DNA from: Paraburkholderia sp. ZP32-5
GTDB lineage: Bacteria; Pseudomonadota; Gammaproteobacteria; Burkholderiales; Burkholderiaceae
NCBI RefSeq assembly: GCF_021390495.1
Contig: NZ_JAJEJP010000002.1
Coordinates: forward strand, 186,001-250,000
DNA length: 64,000 bases
Direction of reading: 5' to 3'
Shown: positions 50,271-60,678 of the stretch, in pieces
Numbering within the stretch: position 1 is the stretch's first letter
How the letters are laid out: each line of letters starts with the position of its first letter
Notes under the pieces: model-generated
The model's input: only the letters and a program-made list of their open reading frames with translations
Told to the model about the DNA's origin: nothing
Database searches by the model: none
Translations under genes and position numbers: made by a program

Positions 50271-50774
50271 ATGAAAATCGGTTGTGTTTGTGGTGTGGCC
50301 ATTGTCGACCAGACCGACTATCTTCCCCATAAGGCCCATCTAGTGGCCGATCAAGATTGGGAGGATTTTGCCGAGTCAAGTCAAACCCTCGGGCGGATCG
50401 ATCAGACATTCGTGCGGCATTGCTATCAATGTGTGTCGTGCGGCAGACTATACGTCGACGATCATAATCGTAAGCTGGTCCGTTTCATTCCCGAAGCGGA
50501 GGGTGCACGCCAGACACTGGGATCCATCAAGGGCACGCTTTGGAAGGCACCATTGATTGGTGCCTGGACTTCAGACCCTCCAGCTGGCAAGCCGAGTGGA
50601 GCTCTGTTTTGCGCTGGAACAAACGGGGTCGCCGAGCAATATGACACCTGGGAAGAACTAGAGCAGGCTTATTTTGAGCTATTCAATCGTCTGAAAGGCA
50701 TGGGCCTGCTTAGATCGGCGCTGCTTCGTAAAGGCGGTGCTCAGATCCATTTCTGGCTGCACAGTGACCGTTGA
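50271..50774 (+). CDS. Hypothetical protein with Cys-pair (zinc-ribbon-like) N-terminus
   Basis: 167 aa. Cysteines in IGCVCG near the start and HCYQCVSCG near residue 52 suggest a four-Cys metal site. The body is charged and soluble (TWEELEQAYFELFNRLKGMG), ending FWLHSDR. No signal peptide, no partner. I do not recognise the family; size and isolation fit an orphan toxin-immunity-type or accessory protein, a guess only. Confidence 0.7.
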   Translation: MKIGCVCGVAIVDQTDYLPHKAHLVADQDWEDFAESSQTLGRIDQTFVRHCYQCVSCGRLYVDDHNRKLVRFIPEAEGARQTLGSIKGTLWKAPLIGAWTSDPPAGKPSGALFCAGTNGVAEQYDTWEELEQAYFELFNRLKGMGLLRSALLRKGGAQIHFWLHSDR

Positions 50775-50984
50775 CAATACGGGGCCACGTCGTTCCCGGG
50801 ATTCGCAATTCGTTCAGTTTCAACGGCTTCTCGACTGACTGTTACTAGCCGGAACCGTTCTACTGACGATCTTCTGAAACGATCTCCCGCATACGCCCGA
50901 AGTGCATCGGAGCATAGGTAGCAACATGACTGATAAATCTGCCCCCCAGGTCTAAGATTTCCGTAAGACAAGCAAGGAGGCGCC

Positions 50985-51803
50985 ATGGCCAACTTTGGTA
51001 ACGACACTCGCTTCGCCGGCTCGATCCCCGATATCTATGACAGTCACCTTGTTCCGCTGATCTTCGAACCCTACGCCGCGGATCTCGCGAAGAGGGTGGC
51101 CGCGCTTCATCCGTCACGCGTACTTGAGACCGCAGCCGGCACTGGCGTAGTGACCCGCGCGATGGCACATGCATTGCCCACACATGTCGACCTTGTTGCG
51201 ACTGACTTGAATCAGCCGATGCTCGATCGGGCGGCGGCGATCGGCACCGCAAGGCCGGTAACGTGGCAACAGGCAGATGCAGCCCGGTTGCCGTTCGACG
51301 ACGCGAGTTTTGACGTCGTCGTCTGCCAGTTCGGGACCATGTTTTTCCCGGACAAAACGCGCGCGTTTTCCGAAGCTCGGCGCGTACTCCGACGCGGCGG
51401 CTGGCTGCTGTTCAACGTCTGGGATCGCATCGAGGAAAGCGAGTTTGCCAATACCGTCACGGCGGCGCTTACCGACCTCTTCCCCGCGGACCCACCTCTT
51501 TTCATGGTACGCACGCCGCATGGCTACTTCGACCGGCAGATGATTTCGCGCGACATCGCGGATGCGGGCTTCAGTGCGGCATCACGCATCGAGACGATTG
51601 CAGCGCGTAGCCGAGCCGTATCGGCTCGCGTGCCAGCCATAGCGTATTGCCAGGGAACGCCCTTGCGCAACGAAATTGATGCCCGTTCTGGAGCAAGTCT
51701 TGAGGACGCTACGTCAGCGGCCGTGGCTGCGATCGCCAGGCGATTCGGTACGGGGCCGGTCGACGGAAAGATCCAGGCACACGTGGTTATCGTCCAGCGC
51801 TGA
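50985..51803 (+). CDS. Class I SAM-dependent methyltransferase
   Basis: 272 aa, preceded by AAGGAGGCGCC. Motif I VLETAAGTGVVTRAMAHA, motif II VDLVATDLNQPML, motif IV FDVVVCQFGTMFF and post-motif SEARRVLRRGGWLLFNVWD are typical of UbiE/Methyltransf_11-type enzymes. Substrate unknown. Monocistronic. Confidence 0.92.
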   Translation: MANFGNDTRFAGSIPDIYDSHLVPLIFEPYAADLAKRVAALHPSRVLETAAGTGVVTRAMAHALPTHVDLVATDLNQPMLDRAAAIGTARPVTWQQADAARLPFDDASFDVVVCQFGTMFFPDKTRAFSEARRVLRRGGWLLFNVWDRIEESEFANTVTAALTDLFPADPPLFMVRTPHGYFDRQMISRDIADAGFSAASRIETIAARSRAVSARVPAIAYCQGTPLRNEIDARSGASLEDATSAAVAAIARRFGTGPVDGKIQAHVVIVQR

Positions 51804-51967
51804 AGCCTTGCCGGAAGGTCGAGGCTGAACGCTCGTCCGCTACGTTGCTGGTACAGGGGAAACATGGGTGCGTCGGGATCACGCGGCGCTTGCCGATGCG
51901 TGTCGGCGATGCGCCGCCCGCGGCATGGCCGGATCAGGCGGCCGCGCAGCCGCTCCGCGCGTAACGT

Positions 51968-53020
51968 CTAGAAGCTCATCGCAAACCCGAACGACACGCC
52001 ATGCACGTTGTTGCCGAACACGTATCGCACCATCGCGCGTGTGCGGGTGACGATGACCGGATATTTGCTGCTGTCGAGTTCCAGCCCGACGCCTACTGAC
52101 GCAAGGTCGTTGAATCCCAGCACGCCGGCGCTGTCGCCGAAATAGTGCGAGTACGCGGCTTCGAGCACATAGCGGATGGGCCGATCGAGCGCATGCCAGC
52201 CGGTCGGCGCGCGCCAGCGTGTCCACAGGCTGATCTGCTGTGCCATCGCCGAACCTTGTACCCCCGCGGACGAACTGCCGAAGCTGCGTAGATAGATGTC
52301 GGTGGCGCGCAATTCCGCATCGATTTCATAGTTCTCGCGGTAATGCTCGTAGTCGAGCATCAGCGAGCCGCCATAGCCGTAAGCGTTCAGCGAGCCGTTT
52401 TCGAGAAACTGCAGGTCGGTGCCGGCTCGCTCGTTGAAGATCGTTTGCCCGATTTTCAGATCGCTCGACACGCGGCCAATCGTACCGTTGAGGATCGGAC
52501 GGAATACCAGCTCGTCGGTGATCGGGAAATCCCAGCCGATGCCGACCGTGCTGCTGAACGTGTTCCATTTCGTCGGCACCGAACGCTGCTGCGCGCCATT
52601 CGTCGCGATAAAGATCGGATCGTAACGGCTGTAGGCGAGCGTGCCTTCCAGATACAGCGGAAACTTTTTGCTGAGCGTGAAGCCGCCGCCGAACTGGGTC
52701 TGGCCGAAGCCGGGGTTGCCGGTGCCGGCGCTGTTGATCGACAGGTTACTGGTCGTCACGTCGGGTACGGTCGTATAGGTCATGATCGCGAGCACGGCGT
52801 CGGCGTGCTGCTTCACGTTGCCGAGGATCACAGTATTGCCCGGTGGTTGACCCGGCGTGGACTGGGCTTGCGATGCACACGGCGACAGCATCGCAAGCAG
52901 GCCCGCGCAGGCGGCCATCCGTGCATACCGTGTCGCTTGCCGATGGCGACTTCGACGTCCGAGGTGGCGTTGCCGGCGCTGACGCGAATGGGCAACAGAG
53001 GTAACGGACCGATCATCCAT
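51968..53020 (-). CDS. Outer-membrane beta-barrel protein (solitary autotransporter-barrel-like)
   Basis: 350 aa from ATG 53020 with AGGA 8 bp upstream. A long basic N-region precedes a signal peptide (YARMAACAGLLAMLSPCASQAQ). The mature part is alternating beta strands ending in GVSFGFAMSF, with the C-terminal Phe needed for barrel assembly. It resembles stand-alone autotransporter-type barrel proteins without passenger. Function unknown. Confidence 0.75.
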   Translation of the reverse strand: MDDRSVTSVAHSRQRRQRHLGRRSRHRQATRYARMAACAGLLAMLSPCASQAQSTPGQPPGNTVILGNVKQHADAVLAIMTYTTVPDVTTSNLSINSAGTGNPGFGQTQFGGGFTLSKKFPLYLEGTLAYSRYDPIFIATNGAQQRSVPTKWNTFSSTVGIGWDFPITDELVFRPILNGTIGRVSSDLKIGQTIFNERAGTDLQFLENGSLNAYGYGGSLMLDYEHYRENYEIDAELRATDIYLRSFGSSSAGVQGSAMAQQISLWTRWRAPTGWHALDRPIRYVLEAAYSHYFGDSAGVLGFNDLASVGVGLELDSSKYPVIVTRTRAMVRYVFGNNVHGVSFGFAMSF

Positions 53021-53315
53021 CACACATTCCTGTTGTTGGAGCGCTGTTTGCACCGGCGTCGCGGGCGAGGTTGTGAATGAAGTACTTTCTGTCGACGCGT
53101 CGATCCGACGGGCGAACATGGCGTCACGATTTCGAATCGTTGGTCAGAATTCGCCGTCGGGATATGAGACCAAAGTCCAATTGATTCTTTGCGTGCGCGC
53201 TCCGATAGTTGAAATCACCCTGCCTTCGAGGCATGGGCCATTCCAGCTATCACGGTGACGGGCACGCCGGTTCGCCGTGAGCCGACCATCGAGGCGACTA
53301 GCGCGGAGACCAGTG

Positions 53316-54419
53316 ATGCTGCACACACCGACTAACTCACGCGTGTTGTCCAGAGAACTTCTCGACGTGCTGATCCGCGCCGGCTTGATCGCGGTGCTGG
53401 CCTCGTTCTGCTTCCGGATCTTCGCGCCGTTTCTGAACCTGATGGTCTGGGCGATCATTCTCGCGATCACGCTGTATCCGCTTCAGGTCCGGCTGCGCGG
53501 TCCGCTAGGCGGCAAGGACGGCTTGATCGCCACGCTGATCATCCTCGTCGCGTTTACCGTGATTCTCGTGCCGACCTACCTGCTGGGCGTCGCGGTTGCC
53601 GCATCGATCGAGCGCGCGATGGAGGTCTTCAAAAGCGGCAGCTTCCAGATTCCGCCGCCGGCCGAGTCGGTGGCTGCGTGGCCGCTAGTGGGCCAACGCG
53701 TGTACGACTTCTGGGCGCAGGCATCCACCGATCTCACCGGGCTCTTGCAAAAGTTCGCGCCGCAACTCAAGGAGCTTGGCCTTGCTTTGCTCAGTGCGGT
53801 TACCGGTCTCAGCGCGGGGCTGCTGGTGTTCTTCCTCGCGCTGATCGTCGCGGGCATTCTGATGGCGCACGGCGACAAGGGTTATCACAGCACCGTGCAG
53901 ATCGCGTCGCGCATCTCCGGCCCGGACAACGGCCGGCAGATCGCCGATCTGTGCACGGCCACCATCCGCGCGGTGGCGCAGGGGGTGGTCGGCATCGCCT
54001 TTATCCAGATGCTGCTGATCGGTGTCGCGTTCGTCGTGATGGGCATTCCGGCCGCGGGTCTGCTCGCGCTCGCGGTGCTGCTGATCGGCATTATGCAATT
54101 GCCCGCCACGCTGATCACGATACCGGTGATCGTCTTCGTGATCGTGACGAAGGGCGTGAGCACCGCGACGATCATCTTCTCGGTCTATGTGTTCGTCGCC
54201 GGTCTCGCCGACAACGTGCTGAAGCCGCTGTTGCTCGGGCGCGGCGTTGCGGTGCCGATGCCGGTCGTGCTGATCGGCGCGCTCGGCGGCATGGTGACGG
54301 GCGGCGTGATCGGCCTGTTCATCGGGCCGGTGATGCTCGCGGTGGGTTACCAGCTGTTCTGGCGATGGGTCAAAGATCAGCCGCAAGCCGAGCGGGTGCA
54401 GCAACGAACGCCATCGTGA
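53316..54419 (+). CDS. AI-2E family transporter (PerM/YdiK-like permease)
   Basis: 367 aa from ATG 53316 with GGAG 7 bp upstream; GTG 53277 is less likely. N-terminal two-helix hairpin (GLIAVLASFCFRIFAPFLNLMVWAIILAITLYPL), large soluble insert (about 85-145), then helices with the AI-2E family region GLADNVLKPLLLGRG and GALGGMVTGGVIGLFIGPV. Members export autoinducer-2 or act as Na+/H+ antiporters; the role here is open. Confidence 0.92.
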   Translation: MLHTPTNSRVLSRELLDVLIRAGLIAVLASFCFRIFAPFLNLMVWAIILAITLYPLQVRLRGPLGGKDGLIATLIILVAFTVILVPTYLLGVAVAASIERAMEVFKSGSFQIPPPAESVAAWPLVGQRVYDFWAQASTDLTGLLQKFAPQLKELGLALLSAVTGLSAGLLVFFLALIVAGILMAHGDKGYHSTVQIASRISGPDNGRQIADLCTATIRAVAQGVVGIAFIQMLLIGVAFVVMGIPAAGLLALAVLLIGIMQLPATLITIPVIVFVIVTKGVSTATIIFSVYVFVAGLADNVLKPLLLGRGVAVPMPVVLIGALGGMVTGGVIGLFIGPVMLAVGYQLFWRWVKDQPQAERVQQRTPS

Positions 54420-54530
54420 TGTTGTGGGAATCACGCGGTGCCGCGTTCAACGCATCGAAAATGAAAAGCGGTGGCAAAACACCCGCGAATTTTCCCGCCA
54501 GGCGCTTTACCACCGCTTGATGTCCAAGCC

Positions 54531-55622
<1,092 letters not shown>

Positions 55623-55697
55623 TCAGTGCCAGCACCTTCATTTAAACGGGGCTTTGCGAACCGGCCAGTGTGATCTGTTTTGAAAGACAAGTCGGCA

Positions 55698-55746
55698 AAG
55701 TTGTACGATAACTTACAAAGTCTATACGCGGCGACAGAAGTTGTAC
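55698..55746. promoter_or_regulatory. Direct repeats AAGTTGTAC 40 bp apart upstream of dctP-like gene
   Basis: Copies at 55698-55706 and 55738-55746. The first continues into GATAACTT, forming an interrupted palindrome AAGTT-N7-AACTT, and TTGTA-N8-TACAA also overlaps it. Spacing of about four helical turns fits cooperative binding. Candidate operator for the dctP-like gene; regulator not identified. Confidence 0.4.
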
Positions 55747-55862
55747 ATACCGTGTTTACCCGTGAATGAACGTGCTAATCGGAGTAGTGGGCGCTTATCT
55801 TCTTGATGACGATTTGCGTACCGTTGACGGAGATTCTTAGCTTGCGAGCGCGTGTGATAGAC

Positions 55863-55885
55863 ATTGTTTTCGTGAGGAAAACAAT
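55863..55885. promoter_or_regulatory. Perfect palindrome in the dctP-metR gap
   Basis: ATTGTTTTC-gtgag-GAAAACAAT, 9-bp perfect arms. It sits in the 488-bp gap (55527-56014) behind metR and upstream of dctP. A smaller palindrome TGTCA-ga-TGACA lies near 55919-55930. No gene was seen in the gap. Confidence 0.45.
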
Positions 55886-56014
55886 AGCGGCAATGAAGCG
55901 CGGCTTTGACGAAATGTTGTCAGATGACAGTTATCAAAAAGGCTAACGAACGAAAGGTCCGCACGATGACAACACGCGGCGCAGATCGCCGCGCAAGTCA
56001 CCGCATTTGCCCAT

Positions 56015-56923
56015 TCAACGTCGCACGCGCGGCGCCTTCCAGTTCGATCGCCGAGCGAATTCGACGAACGAACTCAGATAGTCGATCTCCGCATCCGCGT
56101 CGCGCGTGCCGAGAAAAATCTGCTTCGCGATGCCTTCCTTGCCGAGCTTTACGCTGACCAGCGGCATACGGTCCGCGTATTCATCCGCGAGCCATCTCGG
56201 CAGCGCGGCAACGCCGCGGTTGCTGGCGACCATCTGCAACATGATGTCGGTGGTTTCGATCGTCTTGTGGCGGCGCGGCGTGACACCGGCTGGCCGCAGA
56301 AACTGGTTGTAGATGTCGAGCCGATCCGTTTCCACCGGATACGTAATCAGCGTTTCATCGCTCAGTTGTTCTGGCTTCACATAGCGCACGTTCGCGAGCC
56401 GATGACCTTCGGCCACGACCAGCACCTGCTCGTAGTCGAACACCGGCTCGAAGCTCAGGCCGGGGCGCAACAGCGGATCGGGCGTCACCAGCACGTCGAC
56501 GTCATAGCCGAACAGCGCGCCGATGCCACCAAACTGGAAGCGCTGTTTGACATCGACATCGACGTCGGTCCAGCGCGCCAGGTACGGCGACACCACTTTG
56601 AGCAGCCACTGATAGCACGGATGACATTCCATGCCGATGCGCAGCGTGCCGCGCTCGCCGTTCGCGTACTGCTTCATGCGTTCTTCGGCGAGTTCGAATT
56701 GCGGCAGCAGCCGTTCGGCGAGCGACAGCAGATAGTGGCCCGCCTGCGTGAGCCGCAGCGAGCGGCCCTCGCGGTCCCAGATCGGCGTGCCGAGTTGCTG
56801 TTCGATCTTCTTGACCGTGTGGCTCAGCGCCGATTGCGTCAGAAACAGCGCGCCGGCCGCCGCTGTGAGCGACCCCTGGCGCGCGACCTCGCGGACGATG
56901 ACGAGATGAATACGTTCGAGCAT
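56015..56923 (-). CDS. metR: LysR family regulator MetR
   Basis: 302 aa, start MLERIHLVIVREVARQGSLTAAA with helix-turn-helix through LTQSALSHTVKKIEQQLG; the effector domain contains RIGMECHPCYQWL, characteristic of MetR. MetR uses homocysteine as co-effector to activate metE. It is divergent from metE, the classic arrangement, and repeated TGAATGAA boxes lie between the two genes. Confidence 0.93.
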   Translation of the reverse strand: MLERIHLVIVREVARQGSLTAAAGALFLTQSALSHTVKKIEQQLGTPIWDREGRSLRLTQAGHYLLSLAERLLPQFELAEERMKQYANGERGTLRIGMECHPCYQWLLKVVSPYLARWTDVDVDVKQRFQFGGIGALFGYDVDVLVTPDPLLRPGLSFEPVFDYEQVLVVAEGHRLANVRYVKPEQLSDETLITYPVETDRLDIYNQFLRPAGVTPRRHKTIETTDIMLQMVASNRGVAALPRWLADEYADRMPLVSVKLGKEGIAKQIFLGTRDADAEIDYLSSFVEFARRSNWKAPRVRR

Positions 56924-56953
56924 GACGCGGACTCCCTAAATGCGTCCATCTGG

Positions 56954-56982
56954 TGAATGAACAAAACTAATCGATGAATGAA
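56954..56982. promoter_or_regulatory. MetR-type operator: TGAATGAA direct repeats in metR-metE gap
   Basis: TGAATGAA at 56954-56961 and 56975-56982, 21 bp apart (two helical turns). The second overlaps ATCGATGAA, which pairs with TTTCATCGAT near 56997-57006. MetR sites are built on TGAA-N5-TTCA, so these repeats are good candidates for activation of metE and autoregulation of metR. Confidence 0.65.
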
Positions 56983-57074
56983 ATAATGCCATTTTATTTC
57001 ATCGATGGATCGCTCTATCATCGCTGCCAATTCGTACGTTTCTGAATGCATTTCTCTACCGAATGGCAGCGCAT

Positions 57075-59369
57075 ATGGTTACCACACACAATCTCGGCTT
57101 CCCGCGCATCGGCGCTAAACGCGAACTCAAGTTCGGGCTGGAACGCTACTGGAAGGGCGAATCGTCGCGCGATGAATTGAAGGCGCTCGGCGCGCAATTG
57201 CGTGAGCGTCACTGGAACGATCAGAAGGGTCTCGATTTCGTGCCGGTTGGCGATTTCGCGTTCTACGACCAGGTGCTCGACATGAGCTTTACGCTCGGCA
57301 ATCTGCCGGAGCGCGTGCGCGGCTTTCATGGCGACAAGCTCGACAACTACTTTCGCGTCGCGCGCGGCCGTTCCGCGCAAGGAACCGAAGAGCACGCCGG
57401 TTGCTGCGGCGGCGTCGCGGCCGGAGAAATGACGAAGTGGTTCGATACGAACTATCACTACATCGTCCCCGAATTCACCGCCGATACGCAGTTCAACCTC
57501 GATACGTCGGGCTTTCTCGAACAGTTGCGCGAGGCACGTGAGCAGGGCGTGAAGGCAAAGCCCGTGATCATCGGTCCGATTTCGTATCTGTGGCTCGGCA
57601 AGGCGAAAGACGAGTTCGACAAGCTCGCGCTATTGCCGCGCATCATGCCGGTGTATCGCGCGCTGCTCGACTACTTCAAGGTGATGGACGTCGAGTGGGT
57701 GCAGATCGACGAACCCATTCTCGTGACCGAACTCGATCAGGCTTGGCGCGATGCATTCGTGACAGCGTACGAGGGCTTCGAAGAGCGCGGCGTCAAGCTG
57801 CTGCTCGCGACGTACTTCGGCCAGTTGAAAGAGAACCTGGACCTCGCATGCAAGCTGCCGGTGGACGGTCTGCATATCGATGCGATCAACGCGCGTGACG
57901 AAGTCGCACTGGCCGCGCAAAAGCTGCCCGCGCACAGCGTGCTGTCGGTCGGCGCGATCAATGGCCGCAACATCTGGAAGACGGATCTGAATGCCGCGCT
58001 CGAATGGCTCGCACCGCTCGCGCAGCAACTCGGTGAGCGTCTGTGGATCGCGCCGTCATGCTCGCTGCTGCATGTACCGGTCGATCTCGCGAGCGAACAG
58101 AAACTCGATCCGGAAATCCGTTCGTGGCTCGCGTTTGCGTTGCAGAAGCTCGATGAATTGCAAGTACTCGCGAGCGCGCTGAACGAAGGCCGCGACAAGG
58201 TCGCCGATGCGCTCGCAACGAATGCCGCCGCGATCGACGCGCGTCGCAACTCGCCGCGTGTGAACAACCCGGCGGTGAAGGCCGCACTCGCGCGTATCGA
58301 CTCGAAGCTCGGCGATCGTCAAAACACGTATGCGCAGCGTGCATCGAAGCAGGCCGCGTTGCTGAAGCTGCCGGCCTATCCGACCACGACGATCGGCTCG
58401 TTCCCGCAGACCGCGCAGATTCGCGAGGCGCGCAGCCAGTTCAAGAGCGGCGCGCTCGATGACGTAGGCTACCGTGCCGCGATGTGCGCAGAGATCGAGC
58501 GCAGCGTGCGCGAGCAGGAACAACTCGGCCTCGATGTACTCGTGCATGGCGAAGCCGAACGTAACGACATGGTCGAGTACTTCGGCGAGCAGCTCGATGG
58601 CTACGCGTTCAGCCAGTTCGGCTGGGTGCAGTCGTACGGCTCGCGCTGCGTGAAGCCGCCCGTTCTGTTCGGCGACATCAGCCGGCCGAAGGCGATGACG
58701 GTCGAGTGGATCACGTACGCGCAATCGCTGACCGACAAGCCGATGAAGGGCATGCTGACCGGCCCGGTGACGATCCTGAACTGGTCGTTCGTGCGCGACG
58801 ACCAGCCGCGCTCGGTGTCGTGCTACCAGCTTGCATTGGCGATTCGCGACGAAGTACTGGATCTCGAGAAGGCCGGCGTGCGTGTGATCCAGATCGACGA
58901 GGCCGCGCTGCGCGAAGGTCTGCCGCTGCGCCGCGCGCAATGGGACGAGTATCTGCGCTGGGCGGTCGAGTCGTTCCGTATCACGGCGAACGGCGTGGGC
59001 GACGAAACGCAGATTCACACCCATATGTGCTATTCGGAGTTCAACGACATCATCGCGTCGATCGCCGATATGGATGCGGACGTGATTACGATCGAGACGT
59101 CGCGCTCGGATATGGAACTGCTTGATGCATTCGATCACTTCAACTATCCGAACGAAATCGGTCCGGGCGTGTATGACATTCACTCGCCGAACATTCCGAC
59201 CGAAGCGCATATCGTGCAACTGATGGAGAAAGCGGCGGAGCGCATTCCGGCCGAGCGTCTGTGGGTGAATCCGGATTGCGGGTTGAAGACGCGCCAGTGG
59301 GCGGAGGTGGTGCCGGCGTTGACCAATATGGTCGCCGCGGCGAAGACGTTGCGGGCGCAACTGCGCTAG
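57075..59369 (+). CDS. metE: Cobalamin-independent methionine synthase
   Basis: 764 aa from ATG 57075 (ATG 57063 is a 768-aa alternative; neither has a strong SD). MetE transfers the methyl group of 5-methyltetrahydropteroyltri-L-glutamate to homocysteine, the last step of methionine synthesis. N-terminal [18 protein letters not shown] and [17 protein letters not shown] are diagnostic; zinc ligands are in HTHMCYSEF and NPDCGLKTR near the C-terminus. Divergent from metR, which should activate it. Confidence 0.97.
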   Translation: MVTTHNLGFPRIGAKRELKFGLERYWKGESSRDELKALGAQLRERHWNDQKGLDFVPVGDFAFYDQVLDMSFTLGNLPERVRGFHGDKLDNYFRVARGRSAQGTEEHAGCCGGVAAGEMTKWFDTNYHYIVPEFTADTQFNLDTSGFLEQLREAREQGVKAKPVIIGPISYLWLGKAKDEFDKLALLPRIMPVYRALLDYFKVMDVEWVQIDEPILVTELDQAWRDAFVTAYEGFEERGVKLLLATYFGQLKENLDLACKLPVDGLHIDAINARDEVALAAQKLPAHSVLSVGAINGRNIWKTDLNAALEWLAPLAQQLGERLWIAPSCSLLHVPVDLASEQKLDPEIRSWLAFALQKLDELQVLASALNEGRDKVADALATNAAAIDARRNSPRVNNPAVKAALARIDSKLGDRQNTYAQRASKQAALLKLPAYPTTTIGSFPQTAQIREARSQFKSGALDDVGYRAAMCAEIERSVREQEQLGLDVLVHGEAERNDMVEYFGEQLDGYAFSQFGWVQSYGSRCVKPPVLFGDISRPKAMTVEWITYAQSLTDKPMKGMLTGPVTILNWSFVRDDQPRSVSCYQLALAIRDEVLDLEKAGVRVIQIDEAALREGLPLRRAQWDEYLRWAVESFRITANGVGDETQIHTHMCYSEFNDIIASIADMDADVITIETSRSDMELLDAFDHFNYPNEIGPGVYDIHSPNIPTEAHIVQLMEKAAERIPAERLWVNPDCGLKTRQWAEVVPALTNMVAAAKTLRAQLR

Positions 59370-59528
59370 GCGACGCGCTGGTCGCTGCTCGGGTTCGCGT
59401 CTTCGTGTTGGTAGCCTGTCAACGCGGAGACGACAGATACCGTTACTGTTACAGGCCATGGCTTCGCGCACGCGATGGCGGGTGACGTACGGTACGGTAT
59501 CTGGACGACTCGAAGAAGGAGACCCTCT

Positions 59529-60674
59529 TTGTACTCATTGCGGTTTCTCGTTTGCGCATTACCCGCTGTTTTGAGTGTTCTGTCGGCGTCGGCGTCGGCG
59601 TCGACAGTCGCGGCTGCGAGCGCGAGCGCTGGGCATAGCGCGGATCCTGCTTCTGCCACGACCGCGACCGCGACTGCGACATCCCCCAAACGCGAACGCG
59701 ACGTCGTGAATACGCCGGTGCCGCGTGTGCAAAGCGGCCGGTTGGAAATCACCACTCCGCGTGGCCGTTTCGAAGTACCGATTCAGGTATCGCGCGACTG
59801 GACGCGGCCACAGGATGACGTGACGAGAGCCGTGGTCGTCATCCCCGGCTGGCCGCGGCGCGATCTGCGCTCCGGTGAGCATGCCGCAGCCTTGGCGGGC
59901 GCGGCGGCGCAAGGGGTTATCGTGATTACCCCGCAGTTTCTGACCGCGAAAGATATCACCGCCCACCAGTTGCCGGACGATGTTTTGCGATGGCGTGAAA
60001 ACGATTGGCCCAAAGGCAGACTATCCGGCGACATCGCATCGGTCAGTTCCTTTCAGATCGTCGACGCCATTTTCGCGAAACTCGCGAACCGGGCGATTTT
60101 TCCGAAGCTCGATACGGTCGTACTCGCCGGGCATTCCGCGGGAGGGCAATTCGTGCAGCGCTACGCGGCGATTAGCCAAGGGGACGCCGGGCTCGCGAAT
60201 GCGCGTATCCACGTGAAGTATGTTGTCGCCAATCCGGCGAGCTACCTTTATTTCACGAGCGATCGCCCCGATTCAGACGGTGCTTTCACACCTTTCAATT
60301 CGAAATCGTGTCCCGCGTTCGATCACTGGAACTACGGGTTGCAGGACGGTGTGCCTCCCTATGACTCGCGTTCGGCGTCGGCGGGCGAACTGACAGCGCG
60401 CTACCTTCAGCGGGATATCGTCTATCTTCTTGGTGCCGCGGACACCGATGCCGCCGCGGATGGTCTCGATCGATCATGCGCGGCGGAGGCGCAAGGGCCG
60501 ACGCGTTACGCGCGCGGGCTGGCGTTCGACGCCTATGTGCATTTGCTTGATCCAAACACGAAGCAGCATGTCGTCGAAGCGCCCGGCATTGCGCACTCCA
60601 GTTACCGGATGTTTTCTTCCGCGTGTGGGCTGGCAGTGCTGTTCGGCAAGGCGGGTTGCGATGCGGGACTTTGA
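59529..60674 (+). CDS. Exported alpha/beta-hydrolase
   Basis: 381 aa from TTG 59529, preceded by AAGGAG with 7-bp spacing; the ATG at 59475 would put non-signal residues in front. Signal peptide YSLRFLVCALPAVLSVLSASASA, then an Ala/Ser/Thr linker. Nucleophile elbow VVLAGHSAGGQF gives the catalytic Ser; the strand VVVIPGWPRRDLR matches the oxyanion region. Probably periplasmic esterase or lipase-like. Stops 4 bp before the next gene, so the two secreted hydrolases form an operon. Confidence 0.85.
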   Translation: MYSLRFLVCALPAVLSVLSASASASTVAAASASAGHSADPASATTATATATSPKRERDVVNTPVPRVQSGRLEITTPRGRFEVPIQVSRDWTRPQDDVTRAVVVIPGWPRRDLRSGEHAAALAGAAAQGVIVITPQFLTAKDITAHQLPDDVLRWRENDWPKGRLSGDIASVSSFQIVDAIFAKLANRAIFPKLDTVVLAGHSAGGQFVQRYAAISQGDAGLANARIHVKYVVANPASYLYFTSDRPDSDGAFTPFNSKSCPAFDHWNYGLQDGVPPYDSRSASAGELTARYLQRDIVYLLGAADTDAAADGLDRSCAAEAQGPTRYARGLAFDAYVHLLDPNTKQHVVEAPGIAHSSYRMFSSACGLAVLFGKAGCDAGL

Positions 60675-60678
60675 GACA

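Noticed and set aside
54420..54530. Long-loop hairpin AAGCGGTGG / CCACCGCTT between AI-2E permease and dctP-like genes
   Set aside because: The loop is about 37 nt and there is no T-tract; too weak to call a terminator.
56924..57074. SAM or cobalamin riboswitch before metE
   Set aside because: The gap is only about 150 bp, holds MetR-type boxes, and no riboswitch core was seen.
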